In this document: piece after piece, positions 7,469 to 16,176 of the stretch
Layout: each line of letters begins with the position of its first letter
How positions within the stretch are numbered: the stretch's first letter is position 1
Assembly (NCBI RefSeq): GCF_050563535.1
Contig: NZ_JBNXUO010000019.1
Coordinates: 29,543 to 93,542 of the forward strand
DNA from: Falsiroseomonas sp050563535
Lineage (GTDB): Bacteria; Pseudomonadota; Alphaproteobacteria; Acetobacterales; Acetobacteraceae
Direction: 5' to 3'
Length of the DNA stretch: 64,000 nt
Notes under the pieces: model-generated
What the model saw: only the letters and a program-made list of their open reading frames with translations
Told to the model about the DNA's origin: nothing
Database searches by the model: none
Program-made: the position numbers and the translations under genes

Positions 7469-8140
7469 ATGAAACGCCCCCTGCTGGTCGCCACGCTCGC
7501 ATCCCTGCCCGTGCTGGCAATCCTGGTGTTCCTCGGCACCTGGCAGGTGCAGCGCCTCGCCTGGAAGAACGACCTCATCGCGCGCATCGCGGCGAGCGAG
7601 GCAGCACCCGCCGCGCCGCTGCGCGACCCGCCGGAAATGCTGGCCAAGGTCCGCGTCGCCGGCCGGTTCGACCATGGGCGGGAGGCGCTGGTCGGGCTCG
7701 AGGTGCGCGGCCCCGTGCTCGGCGCCCGCCTCGTCGTGCCGCTGCTGCGCGAAGGGGCGCCGCCGGTCCTGGTCGACCGCGGCTGGGTCCCGCTGGAGCG
7801 CAGCCAGCCCATCGCCCGGCCCGAAGGGGAGGTGACGGTCGAGGGCTGGGTGCATCCCGGCGACAGGCCGAACCCCTTCTCCGCCCGCGACGACACGGCC
7901 GGCCGCCGCTTCTTCACCTTCGACCCGCCCGCCATCGGCGCCGCGCTCGGCCTGCCGGGGGTGGCGCCCCATGCTGTCGTCGCGCTCGGCCCCGGGACTG
8001 GGGGGCTGCCGGATCCCGCGCGCACGCTGCCGCGACCGACGAACAATCACCTCGGCTATGCGATCACCTGGTACGGCCTGGCGCTGTCGCTGCTGGGCGT
8101 GCTGGCCGCCTTCGCCCTGCGACGCCGGAAGGATGCATGA
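7469..8140 (+). CDS. surf1: SURF1-family oxidase assembly factor
   Basis: Inner-membrane protein that helps deliver haem a to oxidase subunit I. The 223-residue protein has the family topology: an N-terminal helix (about 7-24), a periplasmic domain and a C-terminal helix (about 196-216). Family motifs include LGTWQVQRLAWK near the N-terminus, VDRGWVP and the terminal NNHLGYAITWYGLALSLLGV. The last codons overlap the start of the carboxypeptidase gene (ATGATG). Confidence 0.94.
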   Translation: MKRPLLVATLASLPVLAILVFLGTWQVQRLAWKNDLIARIAASEAAPAAPLRDPPEMLAKVRVAGRFDHGREALVGLEVRGPVLGARLVVPLLREGAPPVLVDRGWVPLERSQPIARPEGEVTVEGWVHPGDRPNPFSARDDTAGRRFFTFDPPAIGAALGLPGVAPHAVVALGPGTGGLPDPARTLPRPTNNHLGYAITWYGLALSLLGVLAAFALRRRKDA

Positions 8141-9630
8141 TGCCCGACAATGCCGCCTATGCCCGCCTGAAGGCCCGCTTCGCCCGGATCGGCGCGCTGG
8201 GGGAGGCCGCGGGCATCCTGCACTGGGATGCCAGCGCGATGATGCCGCCGGGCGGCGGCAATGCCCGCGGCGAGCAGCTCGCCGCCCTGGCCGGCGTGCG
8301 GCACGAATTGCTGACCGCCCCGCAGGTCGCGGACGACCTTGCGGCGGCGGAGGCGGGGGACGAGTGGGACGCCGCCAACCTCGCCCTGATGCGCCGCGCC
8401 CATGCCCGCGCCACCGCCCTGCCGGTGGACCTGGTCGAGGCCTGCGAGCGCGCCAATTCCGCCTGCGAGAAGGTCTGGCGCCAGGCGAAGCAGGATGCCG
8501 ACTTCGCCAAGGTCGAGAAGCTGCTGGCCGAGGTGCTGCGCCTCCAGCGGGAGGTGGCGGGCGCGCTCGGCGCGCGGCTCGGGCTCGATCCTTATGACGC
8601 GCTGATGGACGGCTACCAGCCCGGCGTGACGGCCGCCGATGTCGCGCCGGTCTTCGCCGCCTATGAATCCTGGCTGCGCGAGGCGCTGCCGCGGGCCGAG
8701 GAGATCCAGGCCCGCCGCGGCCCGCCCCTCCCGCTCGACGGACATTTTCCGGTGGAGGCGCAGCGCGCGCTCTGCCGGGAGATGGCGGAACGCGTGGGGC
8801 TGGAATTCAAGCATGCGCGGCTCGACGAATCGCTGCATCCGTTCTGCGGCGGCAACCCGTCCGATGTGCGGATCACCACCTTCTACGACGAGGCGAACCC
8901 GGCGAAGGCGCTGCTCGGCGTGCTGCACGAGACGGGGCATGCGATGTACGAACGCGGCCTGCCGGCCGGCTTCGCGCGCCAGCCGGTGGGCGAGGCGGCG
9001 GGGATGGCGGCGCATGAGTCGCAGTCGCTCATCGTGGAGATGCAGGCCTGCCGGTCCGACGCCTTCCTGGGCTTCCTCGGCGGCCGGCTGCGGGCGGCCT
9101 TCGGCCTCGGCGCGAAGGTCGCGGCGCCGGCGAATCTGGCGAAGCTCTGGCGCCGGGTGGAGCGCGGCTTCATCCGCGTGGATGCCGACGAGATGACCTA
9201 CCCCGCCCATGTCATCCTGCGCTTCCGCCTGGAACGCGCGATGATCTCGGGCGAGCTGGAGGTGCGGGACCTGCCGGGCGCCTGGGCCGAGGGGCTGCGC
9301 GCGCTGCTCGGCATCGTGCCGCCGGACGACGCGCAGGGCTGCCTGCAGGACATCCACTGGCATGACGGCGCCTTCGGCTACTTCCCCGCCTATACGCTGG
9401 GTGCGATGGCGGCGGCGCAGCTGATGGAGGCGATCAAGGCCGACGTGCCCGAACTCGACGACATGCTGGCCGAGGGCGACCTGTCCGCGATGATGCGCTG
9501 GTTGAACCTGAACCTGCACGGGCAGGGCGCGCGGCTCGGCTTCCAGGACCTGCTGCGGCACGCGACGGGCCGGGCGCTCGACCCCGGCTGCTTCACCGTG
9601 CATCTGGCGCGGCGCTACCTGGACGGGTAG
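8137..9630 (+). CDS. M32-family metallocarboxypeptidase (thermostable carboxypeptidase 1)
   Basis: A 497-residue cytoplasmic zinc carboxypeptidase that trims C-terminal residues from peptides. The HETGH zinc motif occurs in VLHETGHAMYERGLP, followed downstream by the conserved ESQSLIVEMQ and FRLERAMISGELEV segments. Full family length (about 500). The ATG overlaps the surf1 stop by four bases, so the two may be co-translated, although no functional link to the oxidase is known. A perfect 12-bp stem follows the stop. Confidence 0.95.
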   Translation: MMPDNAAYARLKARFARIGALGEAAGILHWDASAMMPPGGGNARGEQLAALAGVRHELLTAPQVADDLAAAEAGDEWDAANLALMRRAHARATALPVDLVEACERANSACEKVWRQAKQDADFAKVEKLLAEVLRLQREVAGALGARLGLDPYDALMDGYQPGVTAADVAPVFAAYESWLREALPRAEEIQARRGPPLPLDGHFPVEAQRALCREMAERVGLEFKHARLDESLHPFCGGNPSDVRITTFYDEANPAKALLGVLHETGHAMYERGLPAGFARQPVGEAAGMAAHESQSLIVEMQACRSDAFLGFLGGRLRAAFGLGAKVAAPANLAKLWRRVERGFIRVDADEMTYPAHVILRFRLERAMISGELEVRDLPGAWAEGLRALLGIVPPDDAQGCLQDIHWHDGAFGYFPAYTLGAMAAAQLMEAIKADVPELDDMLAEGDLSAMMRWLNLNLHGQGARLGFQDLLRHATGRALDPGCFTVHLARRYLDG

Positions 9631-9658
9631 GGCGAAGGGGACCCGCGCAAACGGAGAA

Positions 9659-9686
9659 CCGGCGCCGCGCGGTCGCGCGGCGCCGG
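9659..9686. terminator. Perfect 12-bp hairpin between convergent genes
   Basis: CCGGCGCCGCGC (9659-9670) pairs with GCGCGGCGCCGG (9675-9686) around a GGTC loop. It lies between the carboxypeptidase gene (+) and the RTX gene (-), so it can act as a shared bidirectional terminator. No long T tract is present. Confidence 0.7.
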
Positions 9687-9701
9687 GGTTGTCGGGGCGG
9701 A

Positions 9702-12700
9702 TCAGGCGAAGGCGAAGTCGTCGGCGCGGAAGTCCTCGCGCCGGGTGTTGTCGAACCAGACCTCGCCGTCGTCGAGCGCCAGCACCGTGCTGCCGCCCAC
9801 CTGCCAGAGCCGGTCCATCACGCCCTGGAAGGAGGTGATGCCGGTGCCGACCAGCCAGACCAGGTCGTCGCCATGGGTGAAGTCGAGGATCGCCTCCTCA
9901 CCCGTCGCGCCGCTGACCACGAACTGGTCCCGCCCGCTGCCGCCGACCAGCACGTCCATGCCGCCGCCGCCGATCAGCGTGTCGTCGCCGCCGGCACCGT
10001 CCAGCCAGTTGGACCCGCTGCCGCCGAAGAGCTGGTTCGCGCCGTCATTGCCCTGCGCGCCTGCATTGGCGTCGCCGAGCCAGATCGTCTCGACATGGTC
10101 GGCCATCCAGATGAAGTCGGTGCCGGTGGCGACCATGGCGTCCCAGCCCTGGCCGGCCTCCTCCTCCACCCAGTCGCCCATGTCGTCCACGAAGTAGACG
10201 TCGTCGCCCGCGCCGCCGATCATGGCGTCCAGCCCCTCGCCGCCGTCGAGGACGTCGTTCCCCGCATCGCCGTAGAGGATGTCGGTCGCCATCCCCTCGC
10301 CGCCGTCGAGCCAGTCATCGCCCGCATTGCCGACCAGCTCGTCCGACCCGTCGCCGCCGAGCACCACGTCATCGCCGGCCCCACCGATGACGAGGTCGTC
10401 GCCGCCCTCGCCGTAGAGCGTGTCCTCGCCCGCGGCCCCGTCCAGCGTGGTGTCGCCGTCATGCCCGACCAGGACGTTCGCCAGGGTGTTGCCGGTGCCG
10501 GTGGCCGCGCCGCCCGCATCCATGTCGAGCACCAGCGTCTCGACATGGTCGGAGAGGGTGAAGCTGACGGTGGCGAAGACGATGTCGTCGCCGCCGCCCG
10601 ACAGTTCCAGCACCGTATCGCCGGCGCCGACGACGTAGCTGTCATCGCCCGTGCCGCCCGCCAGGCTGTCCGCGCCTGCGCCGCCATCGAGGCTGTCCGC
10701 CCCGCCGCCGCCCGAGAGCGTGTCGTCGCCCGCCGCGCCGTCCAGCGTGTCATCCGCGGTGGAACCGGTGAGGAGGTTGGCCAGCGCGTTGCCCGTGCCC
10801 TCGTCGGCGCCGCTGCCTTCCACCAGCGTCAGGTTCTCGACGTTGGCGGCAAGCACGAGATCGACAGAGGCGAGGACGAGGTCGGTGCCCTCATCCGCGA
10901 TCTCCTCCACCAGGTCGTCGGCATCGTCCACCGCATAGGTGTCGTTGCCCTCCCCGCCGACGAGGCTGTCCGCGCCCGCGCCGCCGATCAGGCGATCCGC
11001 GCCCGCGCCACCCACCAGCGTGTCGTCGCCTTCCGCGCCGTCCAGCGTGTCGTCCGCGGTGGTGCCGGTGATGACATTGGCCAGGGCGTTGCCGGTGCCC
11101 TGATCGGCGCCGCTGCCCTCCACCAGCGTCAGGTTCTCGACATGATCGGCGAGCACGAGGTTGACCGAGGCCAGCACCAGGTCGGTGCCCTCATCCTCGA
11201 TCTCGACGGCCTGGTCGCCAGCGCTGTCGATGACATAGATGTCGTCGCCGGTGCCGCCGCCCATCTCGTCATTGCCGGTGCCGCCGTCCAGGCTGTCCGC
11301 CCCGCCGCCACCCTGGAGCAGGTCGTCGCCGTCGAGCCCGACCAGCGTGTCGTCGGTGCTGCTGCCGGAGAGGGTGTTGTCCAGCGCATTGCCCGTGCCC
11401 TCGTCGGCGCCGCTGCCTTCCAGCAGCTGCAGCCGCTCCAGGCCGGCGCCGAGGGTGAGGTCGATGGAGGCGAGGACGAGGTCATCGCCTTCCTCGTCCA
11501 GCTCCTCCACCAGGTCATCGGCATCGTCCACCGCGTAGGTGTCGTTGCCCTCACCGCCGGCCATGCTGTCCGCACCCGCGCCGCCCACTAGGCTGTCCGC
11601 CCCCGCGCCACCGGCCAGCGTGTCGTCGCCCGCCGCGCCGTCCAGCGTGTCATCCGCGCTGGAACCGGTGATGAGGTTGGCGAGCGCGTTGCCGGTCGCC
11701 TCGTCAGCGCCGCTGCCCTCCACCAGCGTCAGGTTCTCGACATGCGCGCCGAGGGTGAGGTCGACCGAGGCCAGCACCAGGTCGGTGCCTTCCCCGTCCA
11801 ACTCCTCCACGAGGTCGTCGGCATCGTCCACCGCATAGGTGTCGTTGCCCTCCCCGCCCATGAGGCTGTCCGCGCCCGCGCCGCCGACGAGGCTGTCCGC
11901 CCCGCTGCCGCCCGCCAGCGTGTCGTCGCCCGCCGCGCCGTCCAGCGTGTCATCCGCGGTGGTGCCGGTGAACAGGTTCGCGGAGGCGTTGCCGATCACC
12001 AGCTCCGCGCCGCTGCCCTCTACCAGCTCGACCTGCTCGATGCCCTCGGCCAGGGCCGCGATGTCGGCCGAGGCGATCACCAGATCCAGCCCGTCGCCCC
12101 CGGCTTCGCTCAGCATGTCGTCGGCATCGTCCACCACATAGGTGTCGTTGCCCGCGCCGCCGGCCATGCTGTCGGCGCCCGTGCCGCCCATCAGGCTATC
12201 CGCCCCGCCGCCGCCTGCCAGCGTGTCGTCTCCCGCCGCGCCGTCCAGCGTATCGTCCGCGCTGGAACCGGTGAGGAGGTTGGCGAGCGCGTTGCCGGTG
12301 CCCTGGTCCGCGCCGCTGCCCTCGACCAGCGTCAGGTTCTCGACATGCGCGCCGAGGGTGAGGTCGATGCTCGCCAGCACCAGGTCGGTGCCCTCGGCCG
12401 CGTTCTCCTCCACCAGGTCATCGGCATCGTCCACCTCATAGGTGTCGTTGCCCTCCCCGCCGACCAGGCTGTCCGCGCCCGAGCCACCGGCCAGCGTGTC
12501 ATCGCCCGACGCGCCATCCAGCGTGTCGTCCGCGGTGGAACCGGTGATGAGGTTGGCGAGCGCATTGCCGGTGCCCTGGTCCGCGCCGCTGCCCTCGACC
12601 AGCGTCAGGTTCTCGACATGCGCGCCGAGGGTGAGGTCGACCGAGGCCAGCACCAGGTCGGTGCCTTCTCCATCGAGTTCCTCCATCAGGTCGTCGGCAT

Positions 12701-15700
12701 CGTCGACCGCATAGGTGTCGTTGCCCGCGCCGCCGGCCATGCTGTCCGCACCCGCGCCGCCCACCAGGCTGTCCGCCCCGCCGGCGCCCGCCAGCGTGTC
12801 GTCGCCAGCCGCGCCGTCCAGCGTGTCGTCCGCAGTGGAACCGGTGATGAGGTTGGCGAGCGCGTTGCCGGTGCCCTGGTCCGCGCCGCTGCCCTCCACC
12901 AGCGTCAGGTTCTCGACATGCGCGCCGAGGGTGAGGTCGACCGAGGCCAGCACCAGGTCGGTGCCCTCGGCCGCGTTCTCCTCCACCAGGTCATCGGCAT
13001 CGTCCACCGCATAGGTGTCGTTGCCCTCCCCGCCTACGAGGCTGTCGGCGCCCGTGCCGCCGACGAGGCTGTCCGCCCCGTCACCGCCCGCCAGCGTGTC
13101 GTCGCCTGCCGCGCCGTCCAGCGTATCATCGCCGGTGGTGCCGGTGATGAGGTTGACCAGGGCGTTGCCGGTGCCCTGGTCGGCGCCGCTTCCCTCCACC
13201 AGGGTCAGGTTCTCGACCTCATCGGCCAGGGCCGCGATGTCCACGCTGGCCAGCACAAGGTCGGTGCCTTCCCCGTCCAGCTCCTCCATCAGGTCGGCGG
13301 CATCGTCGACCGCATAGGTGTCGTTGCCCGCGCCGCCGGCCATGCTGTCGGCGCCCGCGCCGCCCACCAGGCTGTCCGCGCCCGAGCCACCGGCCAGCGT
13401 GTCGTCTCCCGCCGCGCCGTCCAGCGTGTCATCCGCGGTGGAACCGGTGAGGAGGTTGGCGAGCGCGTTGCCCGTGCCCTGGTCCGCGCCGCTGCCCTCC
13501 ACCAGCGTCAGGTTCTCGACATGCGCGCCGAGCACGAGATCGACCGAGGCGAGGACGAGGTCGGTGCCCTCATCCGCGATCTCCGCCACCGCATCGCCGG
13601 CATCGTCCACCTCATAGGTGTCGTTGCCCGCGCCACCCGCCATGCTGTCCGCGCCCGTGCCGCCGACGAGGCTGTCCGCCCCGCCGCCGCCCACCAGCGT
13701 GTCCGCGCCCGCCGCGCCGTCCAGCGTGTCATCCGCGCTGCTGCCGGTCAGGATGTTGGCCACCGCATTGCCCGTCGCCTCATCGGCGCCGCTGCCTTCC
13801 ACCAGCGTCAGGTTCTCGATATGGGTGGCGAGCGTCAGGTCGACCTCGGAGAGGATGAGGTCGGTTCCCGCGCCCGCACCCTCCAGCACCATGTCCCCTT
13901 CGCCGAAGCCGTAGGTGTCGTCGCCGGCGCCGCCCGCCATGCTGTCCGCGCCCGCGCCGCCCACCAGGCTGTCCGCGCCCGCGCCACCGGCCAGCGTGTC
14001 GTCGCCCGCCGCGCCGTCCAGCGTGTCATCCGCAGTGGAACCGGTGATGACATTGGCAAGCGCGTTACCGGTGGCCGCATCCGCGCCGCTGCCCTCCACC
14101 AGCGTCAGGTTCTCGACCTCGTCGGCCAGGGCGGCGATGTCCACGCTGGCCAGCACCAGGTCGGTGCCCTCGCCCGCATTCTCCGCCACCGCGTCGCCGG
14201 CATCGTCCACCCCGTAGGTGTCGTCGCCCGCGCCGCCCGCCATGCTGTCATTGGCCGCGCCGCCGACGAGGCTGTCCGCGCCCGCGCCGCCCAGCAGCGT
14301 GTCCGCGGCCGCCGCGCCGTCCAGCGTGTCGTCCGCGCTGCTGCCGGTCAGGACATTGGCGAGCGCGTTGCCCGTCGCCGCATCCGCGCCGCTGCCCTCG
14401 ACCAGCGTGGCGTCGTCCAGGCCGGCGCCGAGGATGATGTCGATCTCCGCCATGACGAGGTCCACTCCCTCGCCCGCCTGCTCCAGGATCGCGTCGCCGG
14501 CCGCGAAGGCGTAGGTGTCGTTGCCCGCGCCGCCGACGAGGCTGTCGGCCCCGTCGCCGCCGATCAGGCTGTCATCCCCCGCGCCGCCCACCAGCGTGTC
14601 GAGGCCCGCGAGGCCCGAGAGGATGTCATTGGCCGAACTGCCGGTGACGACGTTGTCGAGGGCGTTGCCGGTGCCGATGCTGGCCTCGCCGCCCTCCACC
14701 AGGGTCAGGTTCTCGACATTCGCGGCGAGCGCGAGGACGTCGATCCAGGACGCGACGACATCCGTGCCTTCCTGCGGGTTCTCGAACACGACGTCGCCGG
14801 CGTCGAGCAGCAGGTAGATGTCGTCGCCATCCCCGCCGGCCAGGCTGTCGCCGCCGCCGCCGACCAGGCTGTCATCGCCCTCGCCGCCATCCAGCGTATC
14901 CGCGCCCGTCGCGCCGTTCAGCGTGTCGGCCGCGGTGGACCCGGCGATGATGTTGTCGAGGCTGTTCCCGACGCCGAGATCCGCGCCGCTGCCCTCCACC
15001 AGGGTCAGGTTCTCGACATGCGCGGCCAGGGATTCGACATCCACCGAGGCGAGGACGAGGTCGGTGCCCCCGCCCGCAAGCTCCGTCACCGTGTCGAGGC
15101 TGTTATCCACGGCATAGGTGTCGTTCCCGGTGCCGCCGGCCATGCTGTCGGCGCCCGCCCCGCCCACCAGGCTGTCATGCCCGGCGCCGCCCGCCAGCGT
15201 GTCCGACCCGCCCGCGCCGTCCAGCGTGTCGGCCGCTGTGGTGCCGGTGATGACGTTGGCGCCGGCATTGCCGGTCGCCGCGTCGGCGCCGCTGCCCTCG
15301 ACCAGGGTCAGGTTCTCGACATTCGCGGCGAGGGCGGCGATGTCGACGGTGGCCAGCACGAGGTCCGTGCCGCCGCCGCCCTCCAGGATCGCATCGCCGG
15401 CATTGTCGACCGAGAAGGTGTCGTTGCCCGCGCCGCCCGCCATGCTGTCGGCGCCCGCGCCGCCCACCAGGCTGTCGGCGCCCGCGCCGCCAGACAGCGT
15501 GTCGGCACCCGCCGCGCCGTCCAGCGTGTCATCGGCGCTGCTGCCGGTGATGATGTTGGCCAGCGCGTTGCCGGTGCCGCGCACGGCGCCGCTGCCCTCG
15601 ACCAGCGTCAGGTTCTCGACCTGCGCGTGGAGCGCGGCGATGTCCACCATCGAGAGGATGTGGTCCGTGCCCTCGTCCGCATTCTCCAGCACCATGTCGG

Positions 15701-16007
15701 CCGCGGAGTTGACCGAATAGGTGTCGTCGCCGGCGCCGCCCGCCATGCTGTCCGCGGCGCCGCCGCCCACCAGGCTGTCCGCGCCCGCGCCGCCGTCCAG
15801 CGTGTCGGCGCCCGTGCCGCCGTCCAGCGTGTCGTCGTCGGCCCCGCCGAGCAGCACGTCCCGCCCGCCGCCGCCCGAGAGCAGGTCGTCGCCCGCCAGA
15901 CCGTCCAGCGTCTCGTTCCCGGCGCCCGGCGTCCCGCCGGTCACGCCGCCGGAGACCGTCTCCGGCGAGATGGTGTCGTCGCCGCTGGTGCCGGTGATGA
16001 GGGTCAT
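9702..16007 (-). CDS. Giant RTX repeat protein (hemolysin-type calcium-binding repeats), probable type I secreted surface or matrix protein
   Basis: A 2,101-residue acidic protein without a Sec signal peptide. It begins MTLITGTSGDDTI and is made almost entirely of about 18-19 modules of roughly 100 residues. Each module has calcium-binding GGxGxDxLx nonapeptides (for example GGAGADSLVGGAGADSMAGG), then NDTYxVDDAxD, then a spacer strand containing ENLTLVEGSGA and NALANLITG. The C-terminus (DFTHGDDLVWL ... DDFAFA) resembles the uncleaved secretion signal of type I substrates. RTX families of this kind are exported adhesins, S-layer or biofilm proteins; no enzymatic domain is visible and no type I exporter is in the window. 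An AT-rich upstream region and GGAG before the ATG support the start. Long open frames on the opposite strand are repeat shadows. Confidence 0.92.
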   Translation of the reverse strand: MTLITGTSGDDTISPETVSGGVTGGTPGAGNETLDGLAGDDLLSGGGGRDVLLGGADDDTLDGGTGADTLDGGAGADSLVGGGAADSMAGGAGDDTYSVNSAADMVLENADEGTDHILSMVDIAALHAQVENLTLVEGSGAVRGTGNALANIITGSSADDTLDGAAGADTLSGGAGADSLVGGAGADSMAGGAGNDTFSVDNAGDAILEGGGGTDLVLATVDIAALAANVENLTLVEGSGADAATGNAGANVITGTTAADTLDGAGGSDTLAGGAGHDSLVGGAGADSMAGGTGNDTYAVDNSLDTVTELAGGGTDLVLASVDVESLAAHVENLTLVEGSGADLGVGNSLDNIIAGSTAADTLNGATGADTLDGGEGDDSLVGGGGDSLAGGDGDDIYLLLDAGDVVFENPQEGTDVVASWIDVLALAANVENLTLVEGGEASIGTGNALDNVVTGSSANDILSGLAGLDTLVGGAGDDSLIGGDGADSLVGGAGNDTYAFAAGDAILEQAGEGVDLVMAEIDIILGAGLDDATLVEGSGADAATGNALANVLTGSSADDTLDGAAAADTLLGGAGADSLVGGAANDSMAGGAGDDTYGVDDAGDAVAENAGEGTDLVLASVDIAALADEVENLTLVEGSGADAATGNALANVITGSTADDTLDGAAGDDTLAGGAGADSLVGGAGADSMAGGAGDDTYGFGEGDMVLEGAGAGTDLILSEVDLTLATHIENLTLVEGSGADEATGNAVANILTGSSADDTLDGAAGADTLVGGGGADSLVGGTGADSMAGGAGNDTYEVDDAGDAVAEIADEGTDLVLASVDLVLGAHVENLTLVEGSGADQGTGNALANLLTGSTADDTLDGAAGDDTLAGGSGADSLVGGAGADSMAGGAGNDTYAVDDAADLMEELDGEGTDLVLASVDIAALADEVENLTLVEGSGADQGTGNALVNLITGTTGDDTLDGAAGDDTLAGGDGADSLVGGTGADSLVGGEGNDTYAVDDADDLVEENAAEGTDLVLASVDLTLGAHVENLTLVEGSGADQGTGNALANLITGSTADDTLDGAAGDDTLAGAGGADSLVGGAGADSMAGGAGNDTYAVDDADDLMEELDGEGTDLVLASVDLTLGAHVENLTLVEGSGADQGTGNALANLITGSTADDTLDGASGDDTLAGGSGADSLVGGEGNDTYEVDDADDLVEENAAEGTDLVLASIDLTLGAHVENLTLVEGSGADQGTGNALANLLTGSSADDTLDGAAGDDTLAGGGGADSLMGGTGADSMAGGAGNDTYVVDDADDMLSEAGGDGLDLVIASADIAALAEGIEQVELVEGSGAELVIGNASANLFTGTTADDTLDGAAGDDTLAGGSGADSLVGGAGADSLMGGEGNDTYAVDDADDLVEELDGEGTDLVLASVDLTLGAHVENLTLVEGSGADEATGNALANLITGSSADDTLDGAAGDDTLAGGAGADSLVGGAGADSMAGGEGNDTYAVDDADDLVEELDEEGDDLVLASIDLTLGAGLERLQLLEGSGADEGTGNALDNTLSGSSTDDTLVGLDGDDLLQGGGGADSLDGGTGNDEMGGGTGDDIYVIDSAGDQAVEIEDEGTDLVLASVNLVLADHVENLTLVEGSGADQGTGNALANVITGTTADDTLDGAEGDDTLVGGAGADRLIGGAGADSLVGGEGNDTYAVDDADDLVEEIADEGTDLVLASVDLVLAANVENLTLVEGSGADEGTGNALANLLTGSTADDTLDGAAGDDTLSGGGGADSLDGGAGADSLAGGTGDDSYVVGAGDTVLELSGGGDDIVFATVSFTLSDHVETLVLDMDAGGAATGTGNTLANVLVGHDGDTTLDGAAGEDTLYGEGGDDLVIGGAGDDVVLGGDGSDELVGNAGDDWLDGGEGMATDILYGDAGNDVLDGGEGLDAMIGGAGDDVYFVDDMGDWVEEEAGQGWDAMVATGTDFIWMADHVETIWLGDANAGAQGNDGANQLFGGSGSNWLDGAGGDDTLIGGGGMDVLVGGSGRDQFVVSGATGEEAILDFTHGDDLVWLVGTGITSFQGVMDRLWQVGGSTVLALDDGEVWFDNTRREDFRADDFAFA
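10651..15720 (-). repeat. Tandem DNA repeats of about 300 bp inside the RTX gene
   Basis: Equivalent points of successive modules fall at 11539, 11839, 12142, 12442, 12715, 13015, 13318, 13618, 13915, 14218, 14515, 14818 and 15118. The steps are 300, 303, 300, 273, 300, 303, 300, 297, 303, 297, 303 and 300 bp, all multiples of three. The 273-bp unit (12442-12714) lacks 27 bp, exactly one nine-residue RTX turn. Central modules are most alike at DNA level; edge modules (before 11 kb and after 14.5 kb) are more diverged, as expected for expansion by recombination. Confidence 0.9.
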
Positions 16008-16054
16008 GGAGGCTGCTCCGCGTTCTGCCTGTGGTCGGGCGGTTGTCGCGGAGA

Positions 16055-16165
16055 AATCTCTAATGAATGGTTACGATGGCGACTGAATTGACCCCGGCCC
16101 AGCTATTCGCGCGCCGAAGGGGAAATCAAATGCCCATAAATTGAAACAAAATGCGTAAATGGCGC
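16055..16165 (-). promoter_or_regulatory. AT-rich upstream region of the RTX gene
   Basis: This segment has runs such as TTTGTTTCAATTTATGGGC (minus strand) and is clearly poorer in GC than the rest of the window. It lies upstream of the RTX start and downstream of the DUF2125 gene. It probably holds the RTX promoter and may bind a nucleoid-type silencer such as MucR/Ros, which favours AT-rich targets. No exact -35/-10 pair can be fixed. Confidence 0.4.
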
Positions 16166-16176
16166 CGCGGCCGCTC

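Noticed and set aside
9873..11591. A 572-codon plus-strand frame opposite the 3' half of the RTX gene
   Set aside because: Another repeat shadow. The RTX product has clear nonapeptide repeats and a type I C-terminus; this frame has neither.
10651..15720. CRISPR-like regular repeats
   Set aside because: The period is about 300 bp and protein-coding, without short direct repeats and unique spacers or cas genes.
11742..16091. A 1,449-codon open frame on the plus strand, opposite the RTX gene
   Set aside because: It is the periodic reverse complement of the RTX modules. It repeats with the same 300-bp unit and has no independent start site, motif or plausible protein composition.
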